From positions 1-64,000 of the forward strand of contig JAAGZO010000262.1 of the NCBI GenBank assembly GCA_024206195.1: DNA of 64,000 bases. Reading direction: 5' to 3'. The DNA is from a bacterium (GTDB lineage: Archaea; Nanoarchaeota; Nanoarchaeia; Woesearchaeales; UBA10216). Positions 30,201-45,200 of the stretch are shown here, one piece after another. The position numbers and the translations under genes are program-made. The notes under the pieces are model-generated. The model worked only from the letters and a program-made list of their open reading frames with translations. It did not search any database and was not told the DNA's origin. How positions within the stretch are numbered: position 1 is the stretch's first letter; each line of letters begins with the position of its first letter.

Positions 30201-33200
30201 TGAAGCAAATAATGATACTGCGGTTATTGTCTTTGGTGCAACAAACTATACGCCAAGCTTTGGAGAAGATTACTTCTATTACAACATCACTGGATTGAGT
30301 GAAGGAACACATACATTCTACGCTTGGATGAATGATTCTGCTGGAAGAACAAACTATACTTTAACAAGAACAGTAACTATTGATCAGCAGCTGCCAATAA
30401 TCAACTTTACCTCTCCAACTGATGCAGATGGCTCAGATTTGGACAGGAACTGGACTTACATCAATGTCTCTGTGAGTGATGCATTAACTGATGTGTCTGC
30501 ATTCATAGATTTCAACAGAAGCTTGATCGGATACTGGAGCTTTGATGAGATTAATTTAACGCATGTAGCAGATAAATCAACATATGGACACGCAGCAGAG
30601 TTCAGAAACTTTGCTGTGAATAGAACTGTATCAGGTAAATATGGACAAGCTATTCTGTTTGATGGTGTTGATGATTACCTTAATGTTGCAAAGGACCAAA
30701 TCTATAATATAACAGACAACTTGACTATTGAACTGTGGATTAAGCCAACTATGTGGGTTGAAAATGAGGACTTGTTGACAAATGAATTATATTCTATTTT
30801 CCATAGAGGGGACTATGCAGGAAACCGCACTTACTTCCTGATGAGCATTAATTCATCTGATTCCCCTGGAAACTCTTCCTGGGCTTGGTGGGCAGGAGCC
30901 AGGACTGAAACATATCTTGAAGCTGGTCAATGGTATCATATGGTTAGTATTAAGTCTGGAAATATGATGGCCATATACCTCAACGGAGTGCTAGAGAGCG
31001 AACTTGACTGTCTTGAGGGTTATTCCATAAATACTACGCTTTTATCTGATATGAGGATTGGTCGTGATTACACTTCAGATTACTACAATGGTTCATTGGA
31101 TGAAGTTAAGATATGGAACCGTGTATTGACACCTGAAGAAATCAATGCATCATATAATGCTGGCTTGTACAGATTAGAAAGAAACTTCACTGAATTGCTT
31201 TATGGAAACTATGAATACTATGCATATGCAATTGATGCTGCAGGCAATAGAAATACTACAGAGACAAGAGAACTCTTAATTGATACACCAATCTCAGTTG
31301 ATGGTTGTATGCAGCTGAATCAATCAGGAAGAACATACATGATGACTGCAGACATTGTTGATGAATCGCAATCGTACTGTATGAATGTCTCTGCTACTAA
31401 TGTGACTCTGGATTGCCAGGGATACATGTTAGATGGTAATAACAATGCTGATTATGGTATTTATGCTCGCAGAGACTCATATGAGATAGTAAATGTGACA
31501 ATCAGGAACTGTAATATCTCAGATTGGGATACTGCTGCAGTTTACTTTAGATACAGTAATTATACTGTTATTGAGAATACAACCCTTTCATCGAATCCTG
31601 ATAGAGCAGTCTATTACTATGCTTCTGATCCTAATATTCTTCGCAATGTTACATCTATTAACAATAACTATGGTATATACTTCTATCAGTCAGACTATAC
31701 TTCTATTACAGATTCGAACTTCTCTGATAATTCCTATTATGATCTATACTATAGAACTACTCGTACAAATATGGATTGTCACTCTGAATTTACAAATGTA
31801 ACTGGATCCGGCAACAAGCCAATATTGTTCTATAATGAATCAGTAACAATAGAAGATTGGGATGATAACGCAAGCCAGATCATCCTTTGCGGAGCAGACT
31901 ATTCTGTAATTGATAATCTAACAATGTACAGTTCAACTGGAACTGGATCAGGACTAACAATCACTGCAACAGATTATGCAGATGTATCTAACTCAAATTT
32001 CACAGATCTGAACTATCCTATTTCGATCTTCCTTTCAGACTACATCAACATGACAAACATATCATCTGTAAATGCAGCATATGGTGCTGTTCTAGAATAC
32101 GTTTACTACGCAAACCTGTCTAATGTTACTGTTAAGGGTGCTAATGTTGGACTTTATATGTACTTTACTGTAGGAAACACAGTTAGATATTCTTCCTTTA
32201 AGAGTTCTACAAGCAATGCAGTGGACTTCTTTGGCCGTTCAAGGCAGAACACATTCATTAACTCTACCTTTACAAGTACTGGTGACTCAGCAATAGATCT
32301 TCGCGCATCTGGTTCAGAATATGTGCCTTATGATAATCTTTTCTACAACTGTCTGATCAATGGTTCATCTGGTCCTGTTGCATTTAACGGCGAGAAGTTC
32401 TTCAATATGTGGAATACCACTCAGCAGACTGGTGATAGAATCATTGGAGATGGAACCCAAATTGGAGGTAACTATTATACCAACTCAACTGGAAATGCGT
32501 TCTCAGATACTTGTGAAGATATTGACATGGATGGATTCTGTGATTATGCATACAATATAACCACAAATTCAACCTGCAGTGGAGCAACATGCGGCAACAA
32601 CACAGACTATCTTGCTTTGAGTGCCAAGGGACCAATACAGATAATGAATTGTACACCTTTGAACCAATCAGGAAGGACGTATCAGCTCACAGCAGACATC
32701 ATAAATTCAACAGAATCATACTGTATGAACATATCTGGAGATAACATCACCTTGGACTGTCAGGGATATACTATTGATGGAGATGATTCAGCAGAGCGTG
32801 CTGTGAATATCCGTAGAGATTCTGAGTATGCTTCGAATGTTACTGTGAAGAATTGTATTTTAACTGACTGGGACTACTATGTTCTTTACTCTCGCTTTGG
32901 AGGTTATAATACTTATAAGAATCTTACTATGACATCAAATACACGGACTGCTATGGAATTGTCTAGTTCAGACTATTCCACTCTGATTGATGTTGTTGCT
33001 ATAGATAATCGGGAAGGTATTTCTTTTGATGATGCGGATTACGCAACTGTAATTAATTCTTCTTTCATAAATAGTACTCGGTCTGATGTCAGTGGAAATG
33101 GTTTTTGTAATTCTGAGTTTGATAATATTACTGGAACTGACAATAAACCTATTGTATTCTTTAATGAGGCTGTTACTATTGAAAATTGGAATAATAATGT

Positions 33201-36200
33201 GAGTATGCTGATTTTGTGTAATGCTGATGGATCTGTTATAACTAATCTTACTTTGCGCCGTTTTGATCAGCCTAATTACGGTTTATTCCTTGATTATGTT
33301 GATAATGCTGTTATTTCTAATTCCAGCTTTGAGAATTTCGAGTCTCCTGTTCGTATTGTACGTTCTGATTCGAATACTCTCTTTAATGTTAATACTAATA
33401 ACAGCGAGTATGGTATTTATTTCTATGATTCAGATTCGAATCTTGTTGATTCATGTGATATGAACGCAACTTCTTATTCAGGATTGGATATTTACAGAAA
33501 CTCATATCATAATATTATTGTGAATTCTTCAATATCCAGTATGGATTATCCCGCTGTTAGAATAACATCTGGAAGTAATACTCCTAGCAACAACACAATC
33601 TATAACTGTCTGATTAATGGTTCATCGATCCCTGTTGACTTTTCTGGTGATGAGTATCATAATAAATGGAATACAACGCAGCAGAGCGGATCAAGAATCT
33701 TTGGTGATGGAACTCAGATTGGAGGTAACTATTATACTAATTCAACTGGAAACGGCTTCTCAGATACCTGTGTTGATGTGGACATGGATGGTTTCTGTGA
33801 TAGCTATTACAATGTATCTACGGATACTGCTTGCAGTGGAGCAACATGTGGAAATAACACAGATTATCTTGCTTTGAGCGCTATGGGTCCAATACAAATC
33901 AGCGGATGTACTCAGTTGAATCAATCCGGAAGGATTTACCAGTTGACAGCAGACATTATTGACGAAACCCAGAACTATTGTATGAACTTCACAGCAAACA
34001 ATGTTACTCTTGATTGCCAGGGATATATGATAGATGGTAATGATAATGCGGATTATGGTGCCAATATCTATAGAGATTCGCAGGAAACTGCAAACATAAC
34101 AATCAAGAACTGCATCATATCTGATTGGGAGTCGTATGGACTTCGTGTATTATATGCTGATGGAAACAGAGTAGATAACACCTCTGTTCTGTCTAATCCT
34201 TCTTATGGAATTTCTATTGCAATTTCAGACTCTAATTTCCTTACAAATGTAACTTCGAGCTATAACATAGCTGGATTGAGTATGGATGCAGCTGAATATA
34301 CAAAGGTCGTTGACTCATACTTTTTTAACAACACACGTATCGATGTAGCTGCAGGTTCTTCGTCAACTGGCTGTAGCGCTGAATTTAAGAATGTAACTGG
34401 AACAGATATGAAGCCAATATTGTTTTTTAATAGTGCTGTTGAAATCAGTGACTGGGACAACAATGTGAGTGAGATCTTGCTTTGTAGCGCATCAAGTTCA
34501 GTGATAGATAATCTGACACTTAACAGACAAGGCACAAACAACTCTCCATTATGGATCGGTCATACTGCAAATACAACAATAAAGAATTCGAATTTCACCA
34601 ATTCAGGATATATTCAACTTTATTCTTCAAACACGATAAATATTTCCAATATAGTCCATACTGATGGTTATATTGGTGTTTACATGGACAATTCTCATTC
34701 AAATACCCTTGAGCACTCAACAATCCGCGGCACTAGCAGCTATGCAGTAGAGCTTTTCAGGAATACTAGGAACACAACAATATACAACTCATCATTTACC
34801 AGTAATGGTTCATCTGCCATCCATATTTACACATATCAGGGATACTCGCCTTCGAATAACACCATCTACAACTGCTTGATGAATGGTTCTTCTGAGTCTG
34901 TCAAATTTAGCGGCGGTGTTTATTATAACTCGTGGAATACAACGCAGCAGAGCGGAACAAGAATCTTCGGTGATGGAACGCAGATTGGCGGTAACTATTA
35001 TACCAATTCAACTGGAAATGGCTTCTCAGATACATGTACAGATGCGGATATGGATGGTTTCTGTGATAGTTATTACAATGTATCTACAGATACTGCTTGC
35101 AGTGGAGCAACATGCGGAAACAACACAGATTATCTTGCGTTGAGTGCTAAGGGACCAATACAGCTAATGAACTGTACACCATTGAACCAGTCAGGAAGGA
35201 TTTACGAGTTAACTCAAGATGTAGAAGACTCAGGAACCTGCTTCTCTATTGGAGCTATCAACATCACCTTGGATTGCCAGGGTTACATGATAAACTATTC
35301 AACTGCTTCATTGGGTTATGCTGTGAACAATACAGGATACGGCAATGTTACGATAAAGAATTGTGAAATTGTTCAGGGTGGCAGCACTAATAACGCTCGT
35401 GCAATTTATTTCTATGCTGCAGGAGATGCTTTGATACTCAATAATACAATCTCTACAACAACTAATAGTGCTTATGGTATTTATCTTGCATCAACTTCCA
35501 ATTCAGGTATGATAGCTAATAATACACTTGTCACTTCTGGAACTGGAGCATATGGAATCCGATTTTATTCAAACGCAAACACAGCGCTTAATAATACAAT
35601 TAACACTACAGGTAGTAATGCTGAAGCATTCTTTATTGATTATTCCTCAAATAATATTCTTTCAGGAAATATATTGAACACACTGCGTGCTTACGCAATA
35701 GATATTTATGTGTCAACACCTACACAGTTTAATCATTCAATAGATAGTTCGAACACAGAAAAGGGCGAACCAATTCTTTATTATTACAATCTAAATTCAA
35801 CAATAATAGAAGATATAACTGATGTTGGTTTATTATACGTGACTGCATCAAAGAACGTGACAATTAGGAACGTAACTCTTGATAAAGACGGTATTAGGCT
35901 ACAGCGTACAGAAAACTCATCTATTCACGACAACAACATCACTACTAATGATGCATATGGTGGTACTGGCATATACCTATTTAGGGACTCTGATTATAAT
36001 AAGGTATTTAATAACACCATTAATACTACTGGTTATGGTTCTTCTGGAGTATATGTTTCCGCATCCTCTTTCAACAACGTATCTGATAATTGGATATCAA
36101 CAAACTCAACTGACTCTCGCGGAATACTTGTTTATGGTTCTTCACAATACAATATTCTTTCCAACAACACAATCTTTACCAAGGATGCTTCTTCATATGG

Positions 36201-39200
36201 AGTTGAATTTAGGAACGCTGCATCTTATAATACGCTAGTCAGTTCAATAATTACTAGTGAAAGCACTTCTGCAGTTCATGTTTTCGAAACATCTGGCTAC
36301 AGTCCAGAAAACAACACAGTCTACAACTGTCTGCTTAATGGTTCGACTATTCCTGTTGACTTCTCTGGTGATGAATACTATAACATATGGAACACAACAC
36401 TGCAAGATGGCAGTAGAATCTACAGCGAAGGAACCCAAATTGGTGGTAACTATTATACTAATTCAACTGGAAATGGATTCTCGGATACCTGTGCTGATGC
36501 AGACACTGATGGATTCTGTGATTTGTACTACAATGTTTCTACAGATACTGCTTGCAGCGGAGCAGACTGTGGAAATAACACAGACTTCCTTGCCTTGAGC
36601 AGCAAGTACACTGGAACAAACCTGACAGGATGTCAGATCCTTGATCAGGCAGATACTGAATACAGATTATTGCAGGACGTGAACTCATCTGGAACCTGCT
36701 TTGACATCAAGGCAGCTGGTGTAACCTTGGATTGTCAGGGCTTCATGATCAATCATTCTCAGGAAACAGTAGGTTATGGTGTGAATATATCTGCAGATAC
36801 CTATGATTATGCTACAATAAAGAACTGCAGAATTGAGCAAGGCTCAGAACAGGACTACTCATTTGGTATATGGGTGTACTATGCAGATTACGCTTTGATT
36901 TTGAATAACACTGTCTCAACAGGTATTACAGGTACAGACTCAGATAACAATTTCGGTATATACTTACGTTCAGCTACTTATACCAATGTAACAAACAATA
37001 CACTAACTACCCATGGCGACGACTCTAATTTCGGAATATACTCTTTGCATGCACAATATAATATCATGCAAAGTAACGTGGTAAACACTTCAGACACCGA
37101 TAACTGGAACAGTGGAATATATTTGAATGGTGACTCTGATTATAACAAAGTACTAGACAACACAATAACTACATCTAGTGATGGTTCTGATAGTTATAGT
37201 AGAGGAATTAATTTAGGAGTAAATTGGATGCTGGATACAGATGACAATCTCATAAAGGATAACAGAATAACTACCTTTGGTCAGGATAGTGCTGGAATAT
37301 CAGTTAATGGAAATGCTACTTATAATCACATTAACAACAATATAACAAACAACACAATAGTGACATATGGTGACTATTCACCTGGAATCTTGATAGATTA
37401 TTCAAACAACAGCATTGTTGCAAATAACACAATAATTACTTCAGGAACTGCTTCGTATGGCCTCAATGTATCATATGCATACAATAATTCAATCTATAAC
37501 AACTTCATCAACTCAACTGCGCAGAATGTTGTTGTTTATGACACCACAGAGGGCAACTTGTGGAACGGTTCTTATTACTCTGGAACAAACATCCAGGGCG
37601 GACCAACTATGGGTGGAAACTTCTACATGAATCCATCTGGAACTGGGCACAGTCAGACCTGCTTGGATACTGCTGGTGATGGAATCTGTGATGAAACCCT
37701 GACTCATGCTGCAGGCAACACAGATTACTTGCCTCTAGCTGATTATGGTGTTGATATCACTTCACCTCAGATCTACTTTAGTTCACCAACTCCTGATGAT
37801 GATTCATTTGTGATTGGATTGCTGACTGTGAATGTTTCATTTGTTGAAGCAAATAACCACACTGCATTTATTGAGATGGATGGAACCAACTATACTCCTA
37901 CGATGGGAGAGGGTCACTTCTACTACCGCTTTGTGTTGAGTGATGGAAGTCATACATTCTATGCATGGATTAATGATTCAGGTGGAAATGAGAACTCTAC
38001 TCTAGAGAGGACTATTACATTTGATGCTGCAGTTCCTATCTTGTTATCTGTTTCAGATGATGCTGACTCTGTACAAAGCGGCACTTCAATTAATTTCACA
38101 GCATCATGGTATGATCAGGATGATACTGTCAGGTTGCTGATTGCGAATAACTCAGACTTTGATGCTTGTAATTATACTGTTACAACTGGCTGTATGTGTT
38201 TCTCACCTGGTGAAACAGACAATCTAAGCAGCTGTAATTATAGCACTTCAACAGTAGAAGGCACATTCAGATGGTATGCTCAAGTGTGCGATGACCAGGA
38301 CATTTGCTCTGTAATCGATGGAGAAGATACACTGAACTGGAATATGAGCATTGATAATTCAGAGAGTGTGGGACAAGCTCATTCTGTTGCTATTGATGGT
38401 GAGGGTAATGTTTATGTTGTAGGATATGGTTATGATCTTATTAGCGATTCATCTACTTATGATTGGTGGTTGAAGAAGTTTGCTGCGAATGGTACTGAGG
38501 ATTTTGATAATTGGAATAAGTCTTTTGATGCTTCAGATGGCTATGAGCGTGCGTATTCTGTTGCTATTGATGGTGAGGGTAATGTTTATGTTGTAGGATA
38601 TGGTTATAACTTTATTAGTGGTTCGTCTGAATATGATTGGTGGTTGAAGAAGTTTAGTTCGAATGGTACTGAGGATGTTGATGGTTGGAACAAGACCTTT
38701 GATGGTTCATCCAAATGGGATTATGCTCGGTCTGTTGCTGTTGATAGTAGGGGTGGTGTTTATGTTGTAGGTTATGCGGATGACCTTGTTACTGGTTCTT
38801 CTGGTTATGATTGGTGGTTGAAGAAGTTTACTATTAATGGTACTGAGGATGTTGATGGTTGGAACAAGACTTTCAATCGCGGTTTTGCTGATGATACTAC
38901 ATATTCTGTTGCTGTTGATAGTGGGGATAATATTTATGTTGTAGGACATGGATTTGATCTTGTAAGCGATTCGTCTAGTCGCGATTGGCAAGTGAAAAAG
39001 TTTGCTGCGAATGGTACTGAGGATTTTGATAATTGGAACAAGACCTTTGATGGTTCAGAAAGCTTTGATTATGCATATTCTGTTGCTGTTGATAGTGATG
39101 ATAATGTTTATATTGTAGGATATGGTTATGATCTTATTAGCGATTCTTCTGATCGCGATTGGTGGTTGAAGAAGTTTGCTGCGAATGGTACTGAGGATTT

Positions 39201-42200
39201 TGATAATTGGAACAAGACCTTTGATGGCTCAGCTGGAAGTGATTATGCTGAGTCTGTTGTTGTTGATGCTGATGGTACTGTTTATGTTGTAGGAGATGGG
39301 GAGGACCTGATTAGCGATTCTTCCTCTTTTGATTGGTGGTTGAAGAAGTTTGCTGCGAATGGTACTGAGGATTTTGATAACTGGAACAAGACCTTTGATG
39401 GCTCAGCTGGAAATGATTATGTGGAGGCTGTTGTTGTTGATATTGATGGCGCTGTTTATGTTGTAGGGCTTGGAACTGCTCTGGTTAGTGATTCTTCAAG
39501 TTATGACTGGTGGATCAAGAAGTTCACCAACTATCTGTATGGCAACTTTACAGTTGACAACACTGCACCAGAGATTGAGTTTGTTTATCCAACTCTTGCG
39601 AATGGTTCTGGTGTTTCAAGAGACTGGGCTTATGTGAATGTAAGTGTGAGTGATGCATCTGATAGTTCAGCATTCATTGATTTCAATAGAAGTCTTGTAG
39701 GATACTGGAGCTTTGATAGTTATGATGTATCAAATGTTTATGATAATTCATCTTATGGTAATGACGGCGTATTTGATGGTGGACTATCATCAGATAACCT
39801 CACTATAGGAAAGCGCGGAAAAGCAATGGTATTTGATGGAATCAATGATCGCATATCAGTTCCAGATGATGATTCCTTGGACTTTGGAGCATCAAATAGC
39901 TTTACAATTGAAGGTTGGGTTAAGACTAGGGAAGCAATTGTAAATAATGATGTATTCATTGATAAAATCGGTCCTTGGAATACTACACACAATCCTCCTG
40001 GAGGATACTTCATGAGATTCCTTGCCTCGGGTGATTTGGAACTTCTCTTAGAGGATAATGAAGGTAATAGGGATAATCCATATGTGGATATCTCTTCTGT
40101 TGATACTAATTCGTTCCATCACTATGTATTTGTTAGAGATGCATCAGCAGGAAGACTCTACTTATATATCGATGGGGAATCTCATTTGAACCAGTCCTCT
40201 AGCTTAGGATACCTGAATAACAGCGAGACCTTGTATATTGGTTCTGAGGGAGGAGCATGGTACTTCAACGGCACAATGGATGAAGTGAAGATTTGGAGAC
40301 GAGCTTTATCGCAGCGGGAGATCAACGCTTCCTTCAACGCAGGCTTGTATCAGCTGCAGAATAACTTCACTTCATTGCCTGATGCAACTTATCCTTACTA
40401 TGCCTATGTGGTTGATTCTGCAGGAAACACGAACAAGACAGAGACAAGGGAGATTATCATAGATACTACTGATCCTTCGATCAGCTATGTATACCCAACA
40501 GATGCAAATGATTCTGTTGTAAGCAGAGACTGGACCTATGTAAATGCTTCAGTGTCAGATACAAATGATGTTTCAGCATTTGTTGACTTCAACAGAAGCT
40601 TGGTTGGATACTGGAGTTTTGATCACCATAATGCAACGTACATACATGATAATTCATCATATGGCAACGGCGGAGAGTACATGGGTGGTCTCGCAAACGA
40701 TAACTTGACAGAGGGTACGCGTGGAAAAGCAATACAGTTTGATGGAACTGATGATTATATCGCTGTCGGAAGGGATAATAACCTTAATTTATCATATTCA
40801 GTAACCCTTGAAGCGTGGGTTAAATTAAATGAGTTCCAAACAAATGCATACATTTTAGGTAAAAGTAGTGATGTAGCGGGAGATCCGGTTTGGAACAGAG
40901 GGTACTCTTTAGAAACGTACTCACCGAACTTATTGTATTTCTTCCTTGCGAATACTACTGGCTTTTCTGCAGTGTCCACTACTTCAGCATCAGTAGGAGA
41001 ATGGCATCATCTTGTTGGAACTTGGAAGAGTGGAGAAACTATGAAACTTTATCTTGATGGTGAATTGAAAGGAGAAAACCAATTTATTGGCCCAATTCGT
41101 ACATCATATAATTTAGAGATTGGTAGAAAACTCTTTAATAGTTATTTCAACGGCTCGGTAGACGAAGTCCGTATCTGGAACCGCGTTCTATCAGCAGAAG
41201 AAGTAAATGCATCATACAACGCTGGTGTGTATCAGCTTGGAAGGAACTTTACTTCGTTGCCTGAAGGAATATATAATTACACTGCTTATGCTGTTGATGT
41301 TGCTGGAAATATGCAGAGCACAGAGACTAGGGTCATAACAATGGATACATCAACTCCTGCGATTAGCTTTGTTGCACCAACTGTTGCGAATGGAAGCGGT
41401 GTTTCAAGAGATTGGGTATATGTGAATGCAACTGTTTCAGATGCATCAGACAGCTCAGCATTCATAGACTTCAACAGAAGCTTGGTTGGCTATTGGAGCT
41501 TTGACCAATATAATAGTACTCACATTTATGATAATTCAACTTATGATCATTATGGAAACCTAAGTGAGGGATTATCAACAGATAACCTTACCACAGGAAA
41601 GCGTGGATTAGCTATGAGCTTTGACGGAATTGATGATTATATTGGTCTAGGTAGTGATGCAAGTTTAGTTAATGGACCTGGCAGTTTCACTTGGGAAGCA
41701 TGGGTTAAAACATCTCAACTTACAAGGCAAGGCGTAATATCCGGTGCAGGTTATCCTTATATGCGATTATCGCATATAGGAGATGAAATTGATAATAGAG
41801 CGATAATTGCGGTAAGCGGAACCTGCTATAGGTATAGTAATATTGAATTGAATGAAGATGGACAGTGGCATCACATAGTTGGTGTTTTCGACAGTGATTC
41901 AGATAATGTTCATTTCTATGTTGATGGTACTCTGGATGATGGCTCTTCGGACCTTGTTGGTTGTTCTGCTATTAATATTCCAACTCCATCTTACTTTAAT
42001 ATAGGAAAATATCTTGATGGGACTGCTGCAAATTTCAACGGATCAATTGATGAAGTTAAGATATGGAACCGCGTCCTAAGTTCGCAAGAAATCAATGCAT
42101 CTTACAACGCAGGATTGTATCAGCTTGAAAGAAACTTCACTTCACTTCCTGAAGACACATATGATTACTATGCATATGTGGTTGATGCTGCAGGAAACTA

Positions 42201-45200
42201 TGACAAGACTGAGGTAAGAGAGGTAATCACTGATGTAACTGATCCTGTGATTAGCTTTGTTGAGCCAACTGAAGATAATGCATCCTTCTTGAACAGAACA
42301 TGGGCTTATGTGAATGTGAGTGTATCTGATGCAAACAACATATCAGCTCACATAGACTGGAACAGAAGCTTGCTTTCATACTGGAGCTTTGACAGCTACA
42401 ATTCAACGCATATCTTTGATAATTCAACATATGATAATATTGGAGAACTTGGCGGTGGAATTAATGTAAGCAATATCACAGAAGGAAAGCGTGGAAAAGC
42501 ACTTAGATTTGATGGAGTTGATTATTATGTCAAGAGCAGTCCTGCGGGTTACTCTCCAAATGCTGTAACTGTTGAAGCATGGGTAAAACCTGCTCCAGGA
42601 TATGGAGAAGGTGCTTTAAGAGTGATGGATGATGGTAAGGTAGCTATTACTATTACAGAAACTACAGGAAAAGCTCAGTTAAGAATTTATGTCAGTGCAA
42701 CGCAAAGATACTCTGGTGAAACAGGAGTTATTCCTGTGGATGAATGGACACATATAGTAGGAACATTTGATTCATCTTTACCTTCAAATCAGATGAAAAT
42801 CTATATGAATGGAGAGTTAGCTAATCAAAATACAGAGCCTGGTCCAATTGACTCCAGTCCAGGTAATGTATTTATTGGAGATAGATCAGCTTTCGATAGA
42901 GCTTTCAACGGAACAATTGACGAAATGAAGATCTGGAACAGAGCGTTGTCAGCTGAAGAAATCAATGCATCATTCAACGCAGGCATTTACAACTTGGAGA
43001 GGAACTTCACAAGCTTAGCTGATGGTGACTATGAATACTCATCATATGTAATTGATGTTGCAGGTAATTCTAAGAAGACTGCAACAAGGAACCTGACAAT
43101 AGATACAATCGGTCCAACACTAGATGTTGCTGAGTCAATGGTTACAGATCCATATGCTAGCCAGGACTTTGTGTTCATCAACTACTCAACAACTGATGTT
43201 AATGAGGTATCTGGAACAATAGATTACAACAGAAGCCTTGTTGGATGGTGGAGATTCGAGAATGGAGCAGGCTCAACCATTACAGACAGCAGCAGTTATG
43301 GTAATGACGGATCAAACTATGGTGCAAGCTTCTCAACAGCAGGAGCAAGGGGAGATTGCATGGATTTCGATGGAGCTGATGCTTATGTTGAGATTCCTGA
43401 TAATTCAATCATTAATGTAACTGATGCTATGACAGTAGAAGCATGGGTGAACATCAATTTCACTACATATGATTTTTCAGGCGCTTACTATAAATATATT
43501 GTTTCTAAGGGAGACCAATACAACAATGAACAATTTATGTTACAATACACTTGGAACTTAAATAGTTGGAGATTCACAGCTTGGAATGGTTCAGAAAATG
43601 TTGCTGTTAATGTTGCAGCTACACCGGGATGGCACCACTTGGTTGGTGTTTATAATGGATCGAATCTAATACTATATGATAATGGAGTGCCAACTGTTGG
43701 AGGTTCTTTGACTGGTGTGTTGACTAATGGCAGTGCAATCAAGATAGGTGGCAATGCTCCTGGTTCACGAGGAATACGCGCTTTAATTGATGAGGTTAAG
43801 CTATACAACAGAAGCTTATCTGCTGAAGAAATCAATGCTTCATATAATGCCAAGACTTATGGTGTATCCGGAAACTTCACAAGTTTATCTGATGGATTGA
43901 AGAACTTTGATGTTTATGTGGTTGATTCTGCAGGAAACATGAATTCAACTAACTATCAAATAGACCTTGATGATACATATCCATTGATTAACTTTACTGC
44001 TCCATCAGATACAAACGGCTCAGCTGTTGACAGAGGCTGGATATTTGTTAATGTTTCATATACTGACATAAATAATGATACTGCTTTGATTAACTTTGAA
44101 GGAACCAATTATACAGATGTAACAATGGGTGAAGGTTACTTCTATAGAAACTTCACTGCTTTGAATAATGGCGGATACAGTTTCTATGCTTGGATTAATG
44201 ATACAGCAGGTAATGAGAACATTACATTACTAAGAAATGTGACTGTTAGCTTTACTGAGTATGTTGCTCCTACTATTGCACTTGAAGATCCTTCTGAGGC
44301 TGATGGTATCTTTGTTGATAGGGATTGGTCAATAGTTAATGCCAGCTTTACTAACAATACAAAGCCACTTCATACAGTGATTATTAACTGGAATACTGTA
44401 AATTACACTCAGATTACGCTTGATGATTACTTCAATGATACCTTCTCCAGCTTGTCTGATGGAACCTATAGTTTCTATGCTTGGCTGAATGATACAACAG
44501 GCAATGAGAGTATTACAGAGACAAGAAGCTTTACAGTTGATTTGACACAGCCAACACTTGATTATGTATCTCCAACAGAGGTAAATGATTCTGCAGTTGA
44601 TAGGAACTGGCTGTTTGTGAATGTATCATATACTGAAACGAATAATGACACTGTTGTTGTAATCTTTGATGGAACTAATTACAGTGTAAATATGACAAGT
44701 AGTTTCTTCTATCTGAACTTGACAGAGTTGAGTGAAGGAACTTATAGCTTCTATGCCTGGATGAATGATAGTGCAGGAAGAACGAACTATACATTGAACA
44801 GAACAGTGACTGTTGATACTGTTACTCCTGAGATAAGCTTTATTGATCCAACTACCGCCAATGCTTCATCTGTTGACAGGAACTGGGCTTATGTGAATGT
44901 GTCTGTGAGTGATAGTTCAGATACCTCAGCTTTCGTTGATTTCAACAGAAGTTTGGTTGGATACTGGAGCTTTGAAAATGTTAATTCAACGCATGTATTA
45001 GATAGTTCATCATATGAGACTCACGGACTACTTGGTACTAGCATGAATCAGTCTAATACCACAGCAGGTATTAGAGGAAAAGGTATGTTGTTCGCTGGTA
45101 TAAGCGGTCTTGGTTCAAGTCCGTATTATGTAGATATTGGAGACAATGATAGAGCTGCAAATAATGTATTTGCTAACAGAACCAGCAGATTAACTGTTGA

